Source of the DNA: Antedon mediterranea
Lineage: Eukaryota > Echinodermata > Crinoidea > Comatulida > Antedonidae
Assembly (NCBI RefSeq): GCF_964355755.1
Contig: NC_092679.1
Span: 19,272,932-19,336,931 of the forward strand
Direction: 5' to 3'
Length of the DNA: 64,000 nt
Shown: one piece after another, positions 13,801-21,239 of the stretch
Position numbering within the stretch: the first letter of the stretch is position 1
Layout: every line of letters starts with the position of its first letter
Translations under genes and position numbers: made by a program
Notes under the pieces: generated by a model
Databases searched by the model: none
Told to the model about the DNA's origin: nothing
The model's input: the letters and a program-made list of their open reading frames with translations, nothing else

Positions 13801-16800
13801 AGTGTGAAATGTATTCCAAGATAGTGTATACATTATACCTAATGACTGTATACATTACTGTTGAATTTCTTTCAAAGTCAGTAAAGATCTTTTTGTATTT
13901 GTGAGGTCAAATGTAACTTGTTTACCTCATAGAGGTATTAGTTTATTTTATAGTATATCTCCAGGTTTAAAATTGCCTATTGTTGATATCAGACTGGTAA
14001 TAAAATACTACTTTTTTAGAAAGTAGGAAATCAGAAAGAGTTGTAAAAGAAGATCCTTTAACGATTGGCGATATAAAAATACTTTTAGATAGATATTTAT
14101 TATCTATTTAAAATATAGTAAAAATCTTCACAATTTATATTACAATTATGGTTAATATTCAAATTTTTATGATTTGTTGATGACAATATCTACAGTTCTG
14201 TTTATATTATAACACATGCAGGTTCAGGGAATTCTACTTGGGGCGTACGTTTCCCCTTTTGACAGTTAAAATAAAATTGTTACTACTTTTAGATATCGAT
14301 TTTTTACAGTCTTTTTAAGTACTATGTTATCGCTCGCCATTTGACAAATTCTGGATGATCCACCCCTGATTCTTTAGGATATTTTATATTTCTTAAAAGC
14401 AACCCATTCAGTGCCTCATAGATTCTTTTTATTACAATTAATAACTATTTATTTTGATTTGTATTAACTTGATGTACCATAAATATATATGTTTTTTTGT
14501 TGTTGTTAATGTAATCTTGCTTTAGTATAATTTTGAGTATAATACAAATGCAGATACGAGACACAATAGGCCTCCATACTTTAAAATAAGGGAAAAGAGA
14601 AGTGTTGTAAAGTCCCAATAGGCCTCCATACGTTGAAATAAGGAAAAAGAGAAGTGTTGTAAAGTCCCAATAGGCCTCCATAATATGAAATAAGGGAAAA
14701 GTCAATTGTTGAAAAGTCCCAATTTAAATCTTAACACTTACCATAAATGCATCCGCCCCTGTGTCTGCCTCAAGAGGTCGCAGCACACCAATATCTAAAA
14801 GACTGTTGCACAGTGAGATGGACGCTTGCCGGACATCTGCCTCTGTGGACGGCGACTGCACCGTCTGGTCAACCACTGACGAACATAGCCAGTCTAGCAA
14901 TCGTTTCCCTGTAAAAATAACACGTCCGTGGAAATCATTTATAATTGCAGATTGGATCTTTTCAAATGAGCCCTGCCGTTTAACACGGTACATTGTGGGA
15001 TACTTCGCACTATACAACACAGTCCGAGTTTGTCTAAATCTACAGCCTGGTACTAAATGGAACCAAGCACCTCCAAATATATAAAAACTCCCAACAAGTA
15101 TTTACTAAATAAACATTCCTTTTATCTATGTAACGTTTGATTACTATGAATTATAAGTTTGATAACACAATCATAATTAGTCAGGTTCATATGATTTAGC
15201 TACGTAAACAAATGCTTTTCTTAAAACATAAAGAATGTTAACATATGATTTAACAAAGTAAATATAAGAGTTATGCGACGCAAGAACTATGATATATGAG
15301 CTCAATTAAGTGTTTACATCCAGTTTGGGAAAAATAACAATATCATAAAAATTATTTAATAATAATAATAATAAATACAATTTTGCCAATTATTTTCTAT
15401 TGGCACAGGCATTTAGTTCCTATTATCATCAGCATACTGGAAGATAACGATAACTCCTTACTCACACACTGTACCACTATCACATTTGTCTAACCTTCAA
15501 AGTTTACTGTACACACCGGTGAACACAGAAAACGCTGACAATGCCCTGTGTTTGTGTAAATTCCGGAGTTTTGCTAGGCAATGCGAAAGGGGTACAGCAT
15601 ACATACGGATTTCTAAACACAGGGCTTATGGAATAATTTTAAATGTATATATTGATGAACAATTCTATGTAGTTAAGTTCTTATGTTATGGAGACTCTGT
15701 TGCTTTTGGGGTCCCCAGGACATTTTGATGTCGAATAAATAAATGAAATAAAACGATAATTTCTCATCTAAATGTTGAGAAAATTATTCTGCCAATTGTA
15801 TCTCGAAAATGTTTAGCCATCTTGATCATACTCACTAAGAGGAAAAGATTTTTAGTAGTGTTTCAAAATACTAGATTATGCTAAAAAAGATTGATTATTT
15901 GTTGTATGAATTTTGATTATGAATATTAAAATAATAATTAGATAATCAAAAGATGGATTGTCACTCATATGCCTTTGATTTTAAATAATAAACAAACTTA
16001 AATTTCTGCTAAAATTGGATAATTACAAGATGGATCAATTGTTATACAAATTTTGATTTTTGAATATTAAATACACTGAAAAAAATATGTGGTAGAAGTG
16101 TATGCAAATTACTCTCACTATTCAATTTTAAACCAACAATGGCACTGGTACAGTAGTATACAAGTGCCACTTACCTGGATAAACTGAAAACAGCCCTGTC
16201 TCTCCAAACAGGGGATGCATTTACAAAAAAAGAATTTGACATGTGGCATGGTTCCCACTAGAGGATGCAGTTCTCAGATGAAACCATTAAGCAATACGGG
16301 TGCCCTCTTCAGAAAGAGAGAAGGCTATTGTCGGTTTATCCAGGTATGCTAGGCACGAAATGATTCAACTTACCAGCAAAATTCTCCTGATCTTTACAGA
16401 GGGCTCTGAAATTTAACAGTGATAGCTTCTGTTTTTCTGCAAATCCTTCCAGAGCTCCATCCTTTGAACTTAGTGCCGATTCAAGTGATTTCGAAACTCT
16501 CAAACTTCTATGTTCATTTAGCTGTTCCGGTGACATCAGACGCGATGTTGACGATCTAACTAACCTGTCTTCGGTGCGCTTTCTGCCAAACCTACGCATA
16601 GTTGTCGCATCTCTTGAATAAGGTTTTGCAGTGAATTTAAACAGGTTTAACGTTTGTGGACGTTTACGAGGGAATGATCCAGTGGCAGGGTCAAGGAATG
16701 ATATATCTGGCATAGAGAAAGCAGATGTTAAGATGTCATCATCGCTGGTGTCTTCTCCTGCTAGAGGAAGACTCTGACCAAGCTTAGCACTTTCAGGGTC

Positions 16801-18600
16801 TCTACCTTCACTGAATGTCCTCTTATAGAATGGCTTTGCCGTCCGCTGCTGCACATCCTCAGAAGATACTGTTTTCTTTATTAAGCTAGGATCAATGACT
16901 GTTTTTAATTTTTCTTTCAGACTTTTCCCGGCAGATGATTTCTTTCTCTTTTTACCTCCACGTTTAGAAAGAGACGGCATCGTCGCATAACCTGAAAATA
17001 TAGTTGATTCAATATCTGGACTGAGACCTGCCTGTAAACTTGGAACCAACATTGGTTTTTTAAAGGTTGTGTCGTCGCAATCGAAAAAGACATCTGAATC
17101 CGGAGATTTGTCTTTTTTACTACCTTGGAGATCATAAGAACCGGCAAGAATCCTACTCTCGTCGTGTGAAGAGACTGTATGGTTCTCCATATTCAAATCA
17201 TCTTCAACAATATCTATAAAGGTATTATACTTCAGTTGGTAATAAGGCACTGGACTGGTCAACGATTCATCTTTTGTATTAGATTCATCTTTTGTAAGTG
17301 ACTGAAGATCAGACTCTGACAAAGTTGGCAGCGATTGCTTCCAGAAAGAGAAGTCATCAAAGGACTCATCCGTCTTGTCAGCATCAGCTACCAACAGATC
17401 ATCCATCAATATCGATTTATCTGGTGCATGAAGATCCTTTTCATTTGATTCTGCTGTAACATCCTGATCATTGTCCATAACTATCTGAATATCCTCTGTT
17501 GCAACGGTATGGTCAATGAAATCATCAGAGGCATCTCCATTTGTTTGGTCTTCACTACCAGTTGAGCAAGAATTATTGCTATTTTTATCGGGCAGTACTG
17601 TGGTTTTTAACTGTGAAACAGCAGAAATACCAGATGTTATTGTTTTGTTAGTTAAAACCTTTGATAAATTGTTAGTACAAAATTTATCAGAGTTTTCTTT
17701 TGTTAGATTATCAGTAATGTTAGTGCTCTCGCGTCTACTATCAATGTTAATTACAGGTGTACGCTCATTTGCATTAGCCACCTGGGTGTTATTCCTATCG
17801 GTAGTATTAACAGAGGTTTGTTTCCCTATTTTAACTACTTTATTCTTCTCAATCAGATCTTGTTTATCACTTTCACTGACATCTGGTGTCTTGGCGTTCC
17901 CCTGCATGTTGGCTAATACTTCAACACTCATAGACACAGAATTATCTGGACATACTAAATGGTCATCTTTCGTGTTAGAGTTGTTAGTAGTAGGTTTAGT
18001 TTTAATTCCTATTATACCTGAATCATCAGTGTTATTACTTACTGATGCCTCTTCGTTAACAACCTTTGCATTGTCATTAGCTTTGGAATTTCCCTTTTTA
18101 CGTAAAAAGCTTCTCCTCCCATCAGCCTTTCCACTTTTTTGCTTAGCAACCGGTTCAAAATCCAAGTCACTTGAAAATGTCACATACTCGATCGTCGCAA
18201 AGCTTGATTTGTTTGAATTATCAATTGAACCTTTCTGAGCGACGCTTAACGGCACCCGCTTATTGTCACCGGAATTACGAGTACTACCTGACATGTCTAT
18301 TTTTGTTATTTCCGATGGCACATTCTGTTTTGTTTTGCTTTGCACGCCTTTTGTAATTTCATTGGTTATTCCACCACCAGCAAATAAATTCACAGCATCT
18401 TTGTGTTCATTGTGATGACGGCGTTTACTTTTATGAGACGAGTCATGGTGGTGTTTAACTTTAAACCGGCCACTAGACTTCGACAGACTGTGACGGAGCC
18501 CTCCACTTTTAGATCGAGGGACTTTCTCATCGGTTCGACCGGTTGAAGTTGAATGACCTGCTGGAGTTTTTCCTCCTTCTTTACTCTGATTTTCTCCCAT
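1897..18600 (-). CDS. FMN2-like: FMN-subfamily formin, 5' ten coding exons (3' end outside window)
   Basis: Formins of this family nucleate and elongate unbranched actin filaments: FH1 recruits profilin-actin and FH2 dimers ride the barbed end. Coding exons, in transcript order: 18600-16374, 14908-14742, 6896-6758, 5978-5917, 5447-4846, 4504-4369, 3395-3246, 3009-2930, 2647-2518, 1969-1897. All have AG/GT borders and the phases agree, giving 1255 codons. Residues 1-742 are low-complexity, Ser/Thr/Asp/Lys-rich and start MGENQSK, recalling the MGNQ start of vertebrate FMN2. Residues about 727-805 look like a DEP winged helix (G743, D748-W749-L750, LLDIGVL 779-785, MYCW 802-805). A Glu/Lys/Gln-rich likely coiled coil covers 846-930. 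FH1 (954-1027) has PPPPP-LPGG blocks. FH2 starts with [12 protein letters not shown] at 1044 and reaches GNYMNG at 1250-1255. [14 protein letters not shown] in exon 7 is the conserved FH2 helix. The remaining FH2 and C-terminus lie left of position 1. The start is the first ATG of a long open exon. Subfamily call is firm; FMN1 versus FMN2 is not, since invertebrates usually carry one gene. Confidence 0.93.
2054..2190. mobile_element. MITE-A copy
   Basis: Terminal inverted repeats AAGCTCTGTCCACACTATC and TTTGATAGACAGAGCTT flank an interior with CATATCACTACCATATTTGG. It lies in the formin intron between the exons ending at 2518 and beginning at 1969. The right end has lost a few terminal bases. 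Confidence 0.88.
2355..2478. mobile_element. MITE-A fragment next to a formin exon
   Basis: Only the right half is present: AAATATGGTAGTGATATG, then CCATATATGGGC, then TTTGATAGTGTAGATAGAGC. It ends 40 bp from the formin exon at 2518. Between them, 2480-2510 carries a GGGTTCAAATCC-type B-box on the minus strand, probably a SINE scrap. Confidence 0.8.
3038..3262 (-). repeat. Tandem repeat built from a formin exon end and its splice donor
   Basis: On the minus strand, exon 7 of the formin ends GCCCTCTATGAGCTA and is followed by the donor GTAAGTAAG. The intron then continues with about eight imperfect copies of the same 22-29 base block, most keeping CTATGAGCTA or CTATAAACTA followed by GTAAGTAAG or GTAAGTCAG. 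The array runs almost to the next exon (acceptor at 3010-3011). It therefore carries a series of consensus-like donors. Confidence 0.9.
3822..4261. mobile_element. MITE-A copy with internal 21-bp array (about 15 units)
   Basis: The ends are the family terminal repeat (AAGCTATGTCTACACTATC and TTTGATATTGTAGACAGAGC), with TAA on both flanks. Between about 3868 and 4185 the internal motif GATATGTTTAAATATGGTAGT (21 bp) is repeated about 15 times with a T/C alternation. The 21-bp period opens frames of over 100 codons in several phases; these are repeat artefacts. It lies in formin intron 6. Confidence 0.93.
5660..5824. mobile_element. MITE-A copy, degraded left end
   Basis: CCCATATATGGACATGATG, CACTACCATATTTGGGC and TTTGATAGTTTAGACAGAGC match the family. 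The left terminal repeat is recognisable only as a diverged TGTACACTAATTCG stretch. It lies in formin intron 4. Confidence 0.82.
6126..6281. mobile_element. Short inverted-repeat element (MITE-D)
   Basis: AGTGGCCGTATTCAC at the left matches GTGAATACGGCCACT at the right, with further pairing inwards (CACTCAAGTGAG against CATCCTAAGTGTG). The 156-bp interior is AT-rich and non-coding. Formin intron 3. Confidence 0.75.
6400..6692 (+). mobile_element. tRNA-derived SINE, copy 1
   Basis: The head reads TGGCCAAGCGCTTAAGACAG (A-box region) and GGTTCGAGGCTC (B box), like a Ser/Leu-type tRNA. The body contains TGATCATAACTGGGCCC. The tail GGTCACCCAGTATAAATAAA ends in an ATAAATAAATAA run. A second copy at 20463 matches along its whole length. 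It lies in formin intron 3, opposite to the gene. Confidence 0.88.
7080..7134. repeat. Short tandem repeat, three units
   Basis: TTATATATTATATGCCAG is repeated three times just after the formin exon at 6896. Confidence 0.8.
7205..8402. repeat. 66-bp tandem repeat, about 15 copies
   Basis: The unit contains CCCACTCTGGGATATCTAAA, CACATTGCAAAGACTTTAAG and TATAAACTGTATATCTCAAG. Spacing of the GGGATATC motif is exactly 66. Two leading copies (7205-7355) are separated by about 215 bp of other sequence from the main block at 7568-8402. Copies are nearly identical. Formin intron 2. Confidence 0.95.
8997..9614 (+). CDS. Unrecognised protein with C-terminal helix-turn-helix, nested in a formin intron
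   Basis: A 205-codon single-exon frame on the strand opposite the formin. Residues about 146-190 ([13 protein letters not shown], then [20 protein letters not shown]) have the spacing and residues of the DNA-binding helix-turn-helix at the N-terminus of Tc1/Pogo/IS630-type transposases or paired-like proteins. Residues 1-140 are charged and I do not recognise them. The frame stops at TAG (9612-9614), right after VTFTNELL, where a catalytic DDE domain would normally begin; no such domain follows. The next 160 bp hold a 93-bp direct repeat starting with GTTGTT runs. It may be a truncated transposase, a domesticated HTH protein or a retrocopy. The long open frame in AT-rich DNA argues against chance. 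Confidence 0.5.
   Translation: MEALDLSTKIIVEIHKDESHLCTCHELTGDDDRLPYIKQSGSLINSGQNIGYGEIKEQPTEMIKQQVETSRKTETNQLFTYQRSTTGKKKMVALDLRVHRKNTKPAFKIPQEKFQQKKVVIDAVNDDLMNKSLREKTKKNQAIPQHVKNQLINAYEDVNMQYTCIADKLGINRSTAGSIIRRYRVKNKIAVKKCHQSVTFTNELL
9610..9770. repeat. Direct duplication, about 93-bp period
   Basis: GAGGATTGTTGTTGTT, then CTGAGGGCCTCAT and TATGTCAGCCATG appear at 9612 and again at 9706 with few changes. It directly abuts the stop of the nested HTH frame. Confidence 0.85.
10132..10494. mobile_element. MITE-A copy with 21-bp internal array and an insertion
   Basis: AAGCTCTGTCTACACTATC at the left and GATAGGGTGGACAGAGCTT at the right, flanked by TAA on both sides. Between 10214 and 10345 the motif GGGAATATCACTACCATATTT (21 bp) is repeated about six to seven times. 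About 100 bp of unrelated sequence (10365-10468) separates the array from the right end. Confidence 0.9.
10500..10940. other. Formin intron sequence, nothing recognised
   Basis: Contains a 69-codon open frame (10508-10717, plus) of unremarkable composition, which I do not treat as a gene. The rest is AT-rich. Confidence 0.5.
10968..11050. repeat. 40-bp direct duplication
   Basis: ATGACTGACTTCTC, TGTTTGTGGTAG and GTAACGAAGC occur at 10971 and again at 11011. Confidence 0.85.
11141..11341. mobile_element. MITE-B copy 1
   Basis: CTTTACCTGGATAAACCGAC at the left pairs with GTCGGTTTATCCAGGTAAAG at the right. Pairing continues inwards (AGGCCTTTCCCCTTCGAAGG with CTCTCGAAGGGG) for about 50 bp. TTAG lies directly on both sides, a possible target duplication. 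Formin intron 2. Confidence 0.88.
11395..11530. repeat. Dispersed GGGACAC-type repeat, diverged copy
   Basis: Contains AACCCAACAAAGTTTCC, CCCTTTGAATAGGG and CTTAATAGGGGTGTCTCCC. The same phrases recur near 34440, 43020, 54730 and 56150. Confidence 0.55.
11540..12360. other. Formin intron sequence, nothing recognised
   Basis: Unique-looking AT-rich sequence. Frames of 61 and 82 codons overlap on opposite strands near 11724-12063, with no recognisable motif. Confidence 0.5.
12371..12397. mobile_element. MITE-A terminal fragment
   Basis: Only the right end remains: AAAGTTTAATAGTGTAGACAGAGCT. Confidence 0.75.
12717..12878. mobile_element. MITE-A copy
   Basis: AGCTCTGTCTACACTATC and GGTAGTGTAGGCAGAGCT are flanked on both sides by TTA. 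The interior holds one KYGSD-type 21-bp motif and CCATATATGGGC. Confidence 0.92.
12986..13788. mobile_element. Near-perfect 803-bp inverted repeat (foldback element)
   Basis: The left end GTATACTATGGAACGCCG is mirrored by CGGCGTTCCATAGTATAC at the right, and the two arms match along almost 390 bp each. Both arms carry the same 14-bp minisatellite (GAATGAAATGTTTT and its complement) and the same AGGTTG, GGGTACCC and ACAGACCT landmarks. The loop is about 30 bp near 13365-13395. The right arm has a short extra stretch near 13428. The ends contain palindromic GTATAC, so a target duplication cannot be defined. No coding capacity is visible. Formin intron 2. Confidence 0.93.
14569..14725. repeat. 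52-bp tandem repeat, three copies
   Basis: GGCCTCCATA, then AAATAAGG and AAGTGTTGTAAAGTCCCAAT repeats with 52-bp spacing (14569, 14621, 14673). It ends 17 bp before the formin exon at 14742. Confidence 0.92.
15110..16080. other. Formin intron 1, retroelement-like 3' tail
   Basis: 15540-15745 contains CCGGAGTTTTGCTAGGCAAT, GTCCCCAGGACATTTTGATG and a terminal AATAAATAAATG run, in the style of a LINE or SINE 3' end. A related phrase (GAGTTTTGCAAGGCGATGCA) occurs at 60755. The 80-codon frame here shows no known domain. The remainder is AT-rich without visible features. Confidence 0.4.
16171..16346. mobile_element. MITE-B copy 2, 27 bp from a formin splice donor
   Basis: TTACCTGGATAAACTGAAAA at the left and TCGGTTTATCCAGGTA at the right match the ends of the copy at 11141, with more inner divergence. 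The formin exon donor is at 16372-16373. Confidence 0.8.
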
Positions 18601-18930
18601 TTTAATCAGTTATTAAAACAATTAAACATATTGGAAATAGATTAATTATTCTCTCATTTATATTCACCCTATAAAAATAGAATATTCTTCATGAAAATGG
18701 GTCAGGTTTTTTAATAGCTGGTAAACAAAGACATGCTATTCAGATATTCAAAGTTCAAATAACAGATTGAATACACTAGGATGTAACGATATATGCCAAG
18801 TTAAAAGCTCAGTAATCCACTGAAGGTTTGCCTATTGTGTTCAGTTCAAAATTCAATGAATGAAGTCTTTAACAAAATGCTTTCCTTGTGTGGTTTACCA
18901 AATCATATGCCACAACTTGATCGACCTTTT
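18601..18930 (-). other. Formin 5' UTR with likely splice acceptor
   Basis: On the minus strand a pyrimidine tract ending in ACAG precedes position 18930, about 330 bases before the ATG at 18600. No long reading frame lies between. This looks like the acceptor of the exon holding the start codon, so at least one non-coding leader exon should lie further right, possibly in the GC-rich stretch at 30960-31140. Based on splice-site appearance only. Confidence 0.5.
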
Positions 18931-20275
18931 CTGTAAAAAAAGTAAATAAATTGTTATGTTATGTTATGATATTTATAATAATTATGAATTACACAGTAAT
19001 ATATATTTACAGTAAATTTGTGTTAAATCCACACAATTTTTTTTTTACTAATGTTTGATCTTTTTTGGTTTAAAGCACTTGTGCTTATTTTGTATCCTAT
19101 TCCATTATCATATTTTATTGTATGTGTATGGGGTTTTCTTTATTATGGAATAAAAATGTTGATGATTGATTGAAATATAATAATTTACTTAGACTTTTAT
19201 GACAATAATTTCATTTTAAATAGGTTTTTTTTAGGATACAGCAATATTTATCTATAATCTTTTCTACAGTATACCAGCATAAAGAACCAGCATCACAGAA
19301 CGAACCAGGATTTCTATAAAAGGCAAGGAGCTATTTATATATCAAAATAATTAAATATATAGATTAGGAGACTGTATGCATGGGTGGGGTCATTACCAAA
19401 ACAGAATAATAAATACAGGATGAACATTTGAAAATGTTGGTGATATAAACAATTAGTTTAAATATTTGTTTATATTATAATAGACAACTAATTAAAAGAA
19501 TTTATTTTTAAAAAGGGTGACAACTTTCCTACTAAAACAAGAATGGTAATTTTTGTTGTTACCATTTTTTCTAGTACTGTATTTATGGTAATATTTTATA
19601 AGCACTAAATCACTGTATTAAGTGTTACTTATCATTTGCCATTGGATGATTCTAATTAATTATTATACCAACCACAACATTGTCCTACTGTAAAGTAGAT
19701 GGCACTACATTACATTTAGGACTTTCCTAACATTGGTTTGCAATATAAAATTATAGAGGGCAGTAGAGCATTTTAGAACTTTATCATCCCAGCACTCCTG
19801 ACAATCAATGGTAACCAATTAAAAAAATTAATTCAAAAATATTTTGATAATTTAAATTAAATTTCAGTATATCACCAGGTAGTTTTGAATTCATGTTCTG
19901 TGCCTGATATGTTGATAAATAATAACAAATTTATTTTTCTTACATTGTATAGAAATTTTAAATGTTATCTAAGAAAAAAACGTTCACAATTTCATTAATT
20001 CTATGTGTTGTCTTGGGGTTATATTATATAGACCATGGAAAATTGATTGCTGTTTTATATTCTCTTATTCGGTTAAGTTATTCATATCAAAGTATATTTA
20101 TGATATAATAATGCATCTAGCCTCAAGCTATTCTGCATAATATTAAGTAAAAAAAAATTTATATTGCTATAATTCTGCTACACAATTATGACATTGAATA
20201 GCATTCATATTACATTACAGTACATTATGTTTCTCTAGGAAATAGAGTAGTATAGTTGGGAGAGATTGAGGGTTG
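18931..20275. other. Intergenic or formin leader intron, AT-rich
   Basis: No gene is seen. 19060-19170 ends with TTATGGAATAAAAATGTTGA and a TGATTGATTGAA run, possibly an old retroelement tail. The rest is simple AT-rich sequence. Confidence 0.5.
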
Positions 20276-20299
20276 ATCTGCATTATAATTTGTAAAGTG

Positions 20300-20350
20300 A
20301 ATTTTTGGGGAAATGGGGGCAGGGGGAGATGGGGGCAGGGGGAGATGCAG
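20300..20350 (+). other. G-rich tract with G-quadruplex potential
   Basis: Runs GGGG, GGGGG, GGGGG, GGGGG and GGGGG separated by short A/C/T stretches occur within about 50 bp as a duplicated 19-bp motif. This exceeds the four-run minimum for a quadruplex. Confidence 0.6.
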
Positions 20351-20462
20351 TGTCAGGGAGAGAAGGGATGTCAACTCATCCAATGATACCACATGTCAAT
20401 TTCATACAGCACAGTAGATTCTTTACACAAACCATCAGTAGTGTTGGGATATTGGTATTCTA

Positions 20463-20735
20463 TGAGTTGAGTGGCTGAGCGGTTAAGACAGTGGAATCGT
20501 AAATATGTAGCCATCATCAGCAAGGGGTCTATAGGTTCACTTGCTCCATGGTTCTGGTAGTAGAACAAGTCTTCTCAGATATAAGGACTATAAATCGTTT
20601 TACTTAGTATATCTTTCGATACGAGTAGGGGGTTACTCCGGTGTACTAGTACATCACAGCCACTGATCATAACTGGGCCCTCCTGGAGACCAGTATTTGA
20701 CTGAAGGTTACCCAGTATAAATAAATAACAAATTC
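20463..20735 (+). mobile_element. tRNA-derived SINE, copy 2
   Basis: TGAGTGGCTGAGCGGTTAAG opens the tRNA-like head, followed by TGATCATAACTGGGCCC and the tail GGTTACCCAGTATAAATAAA. It matches the copy at 6400, with the B box more eroded here. Confidence 0.88.
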
Positions 20736-21239
20736 AAATTCAAATACTACAAAAACAAACCTACTTTTTCTTACTGTACATGATATGATAATGACTAAAT
20801 TTCCTAAGTAGACATCTAAATTGACATATCTACAACACTGTGAAGCAATTCGTGTCTTATACTCAAATTACAACATGCGATATACATTTCTCTTATAGGT
20901 GATATTTGTTCTCTTTTAAGAGAAGCTGAAAAGACAAGTGTTCTATTTGAATGCTATTGATTCTCATCAGAGACTGTATTGATGTGGCTTGGTTCGTTAA
21001 CAAATTATGAAATACAAGCTGACATAATCTAATTCTCGTATTAGTATATCAGCCGTAATCAAAGTTTGTTGCAGATTTTAACACATTGAATAAAGTACAG
21101 TATGTGAATGGTAATGTAGAGCGAAATCATACAGTCAACTATCACCAATTGAAATCTCTTATGACTCGGATGCAGAATTCTTGCTTCCCTTTGAAAATAA
21201 AAACAATACAGATTCCAACTTGGAAAAATGAAATAACGT

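Noticed and set aside
13070-13824. Two similar frames (65 and 105 codons) on opposite strands
   Set aside because: They are the mirrored arms of the foldback element.
14761-15084. 107-codon plus frame
   Set aside because: Antisense to formin exon 2 (DEP-like part).
17516-18238. 240-codon plus-strand hydrophobic frame
   Set aside because: Antisense shadow of the large formin exon.
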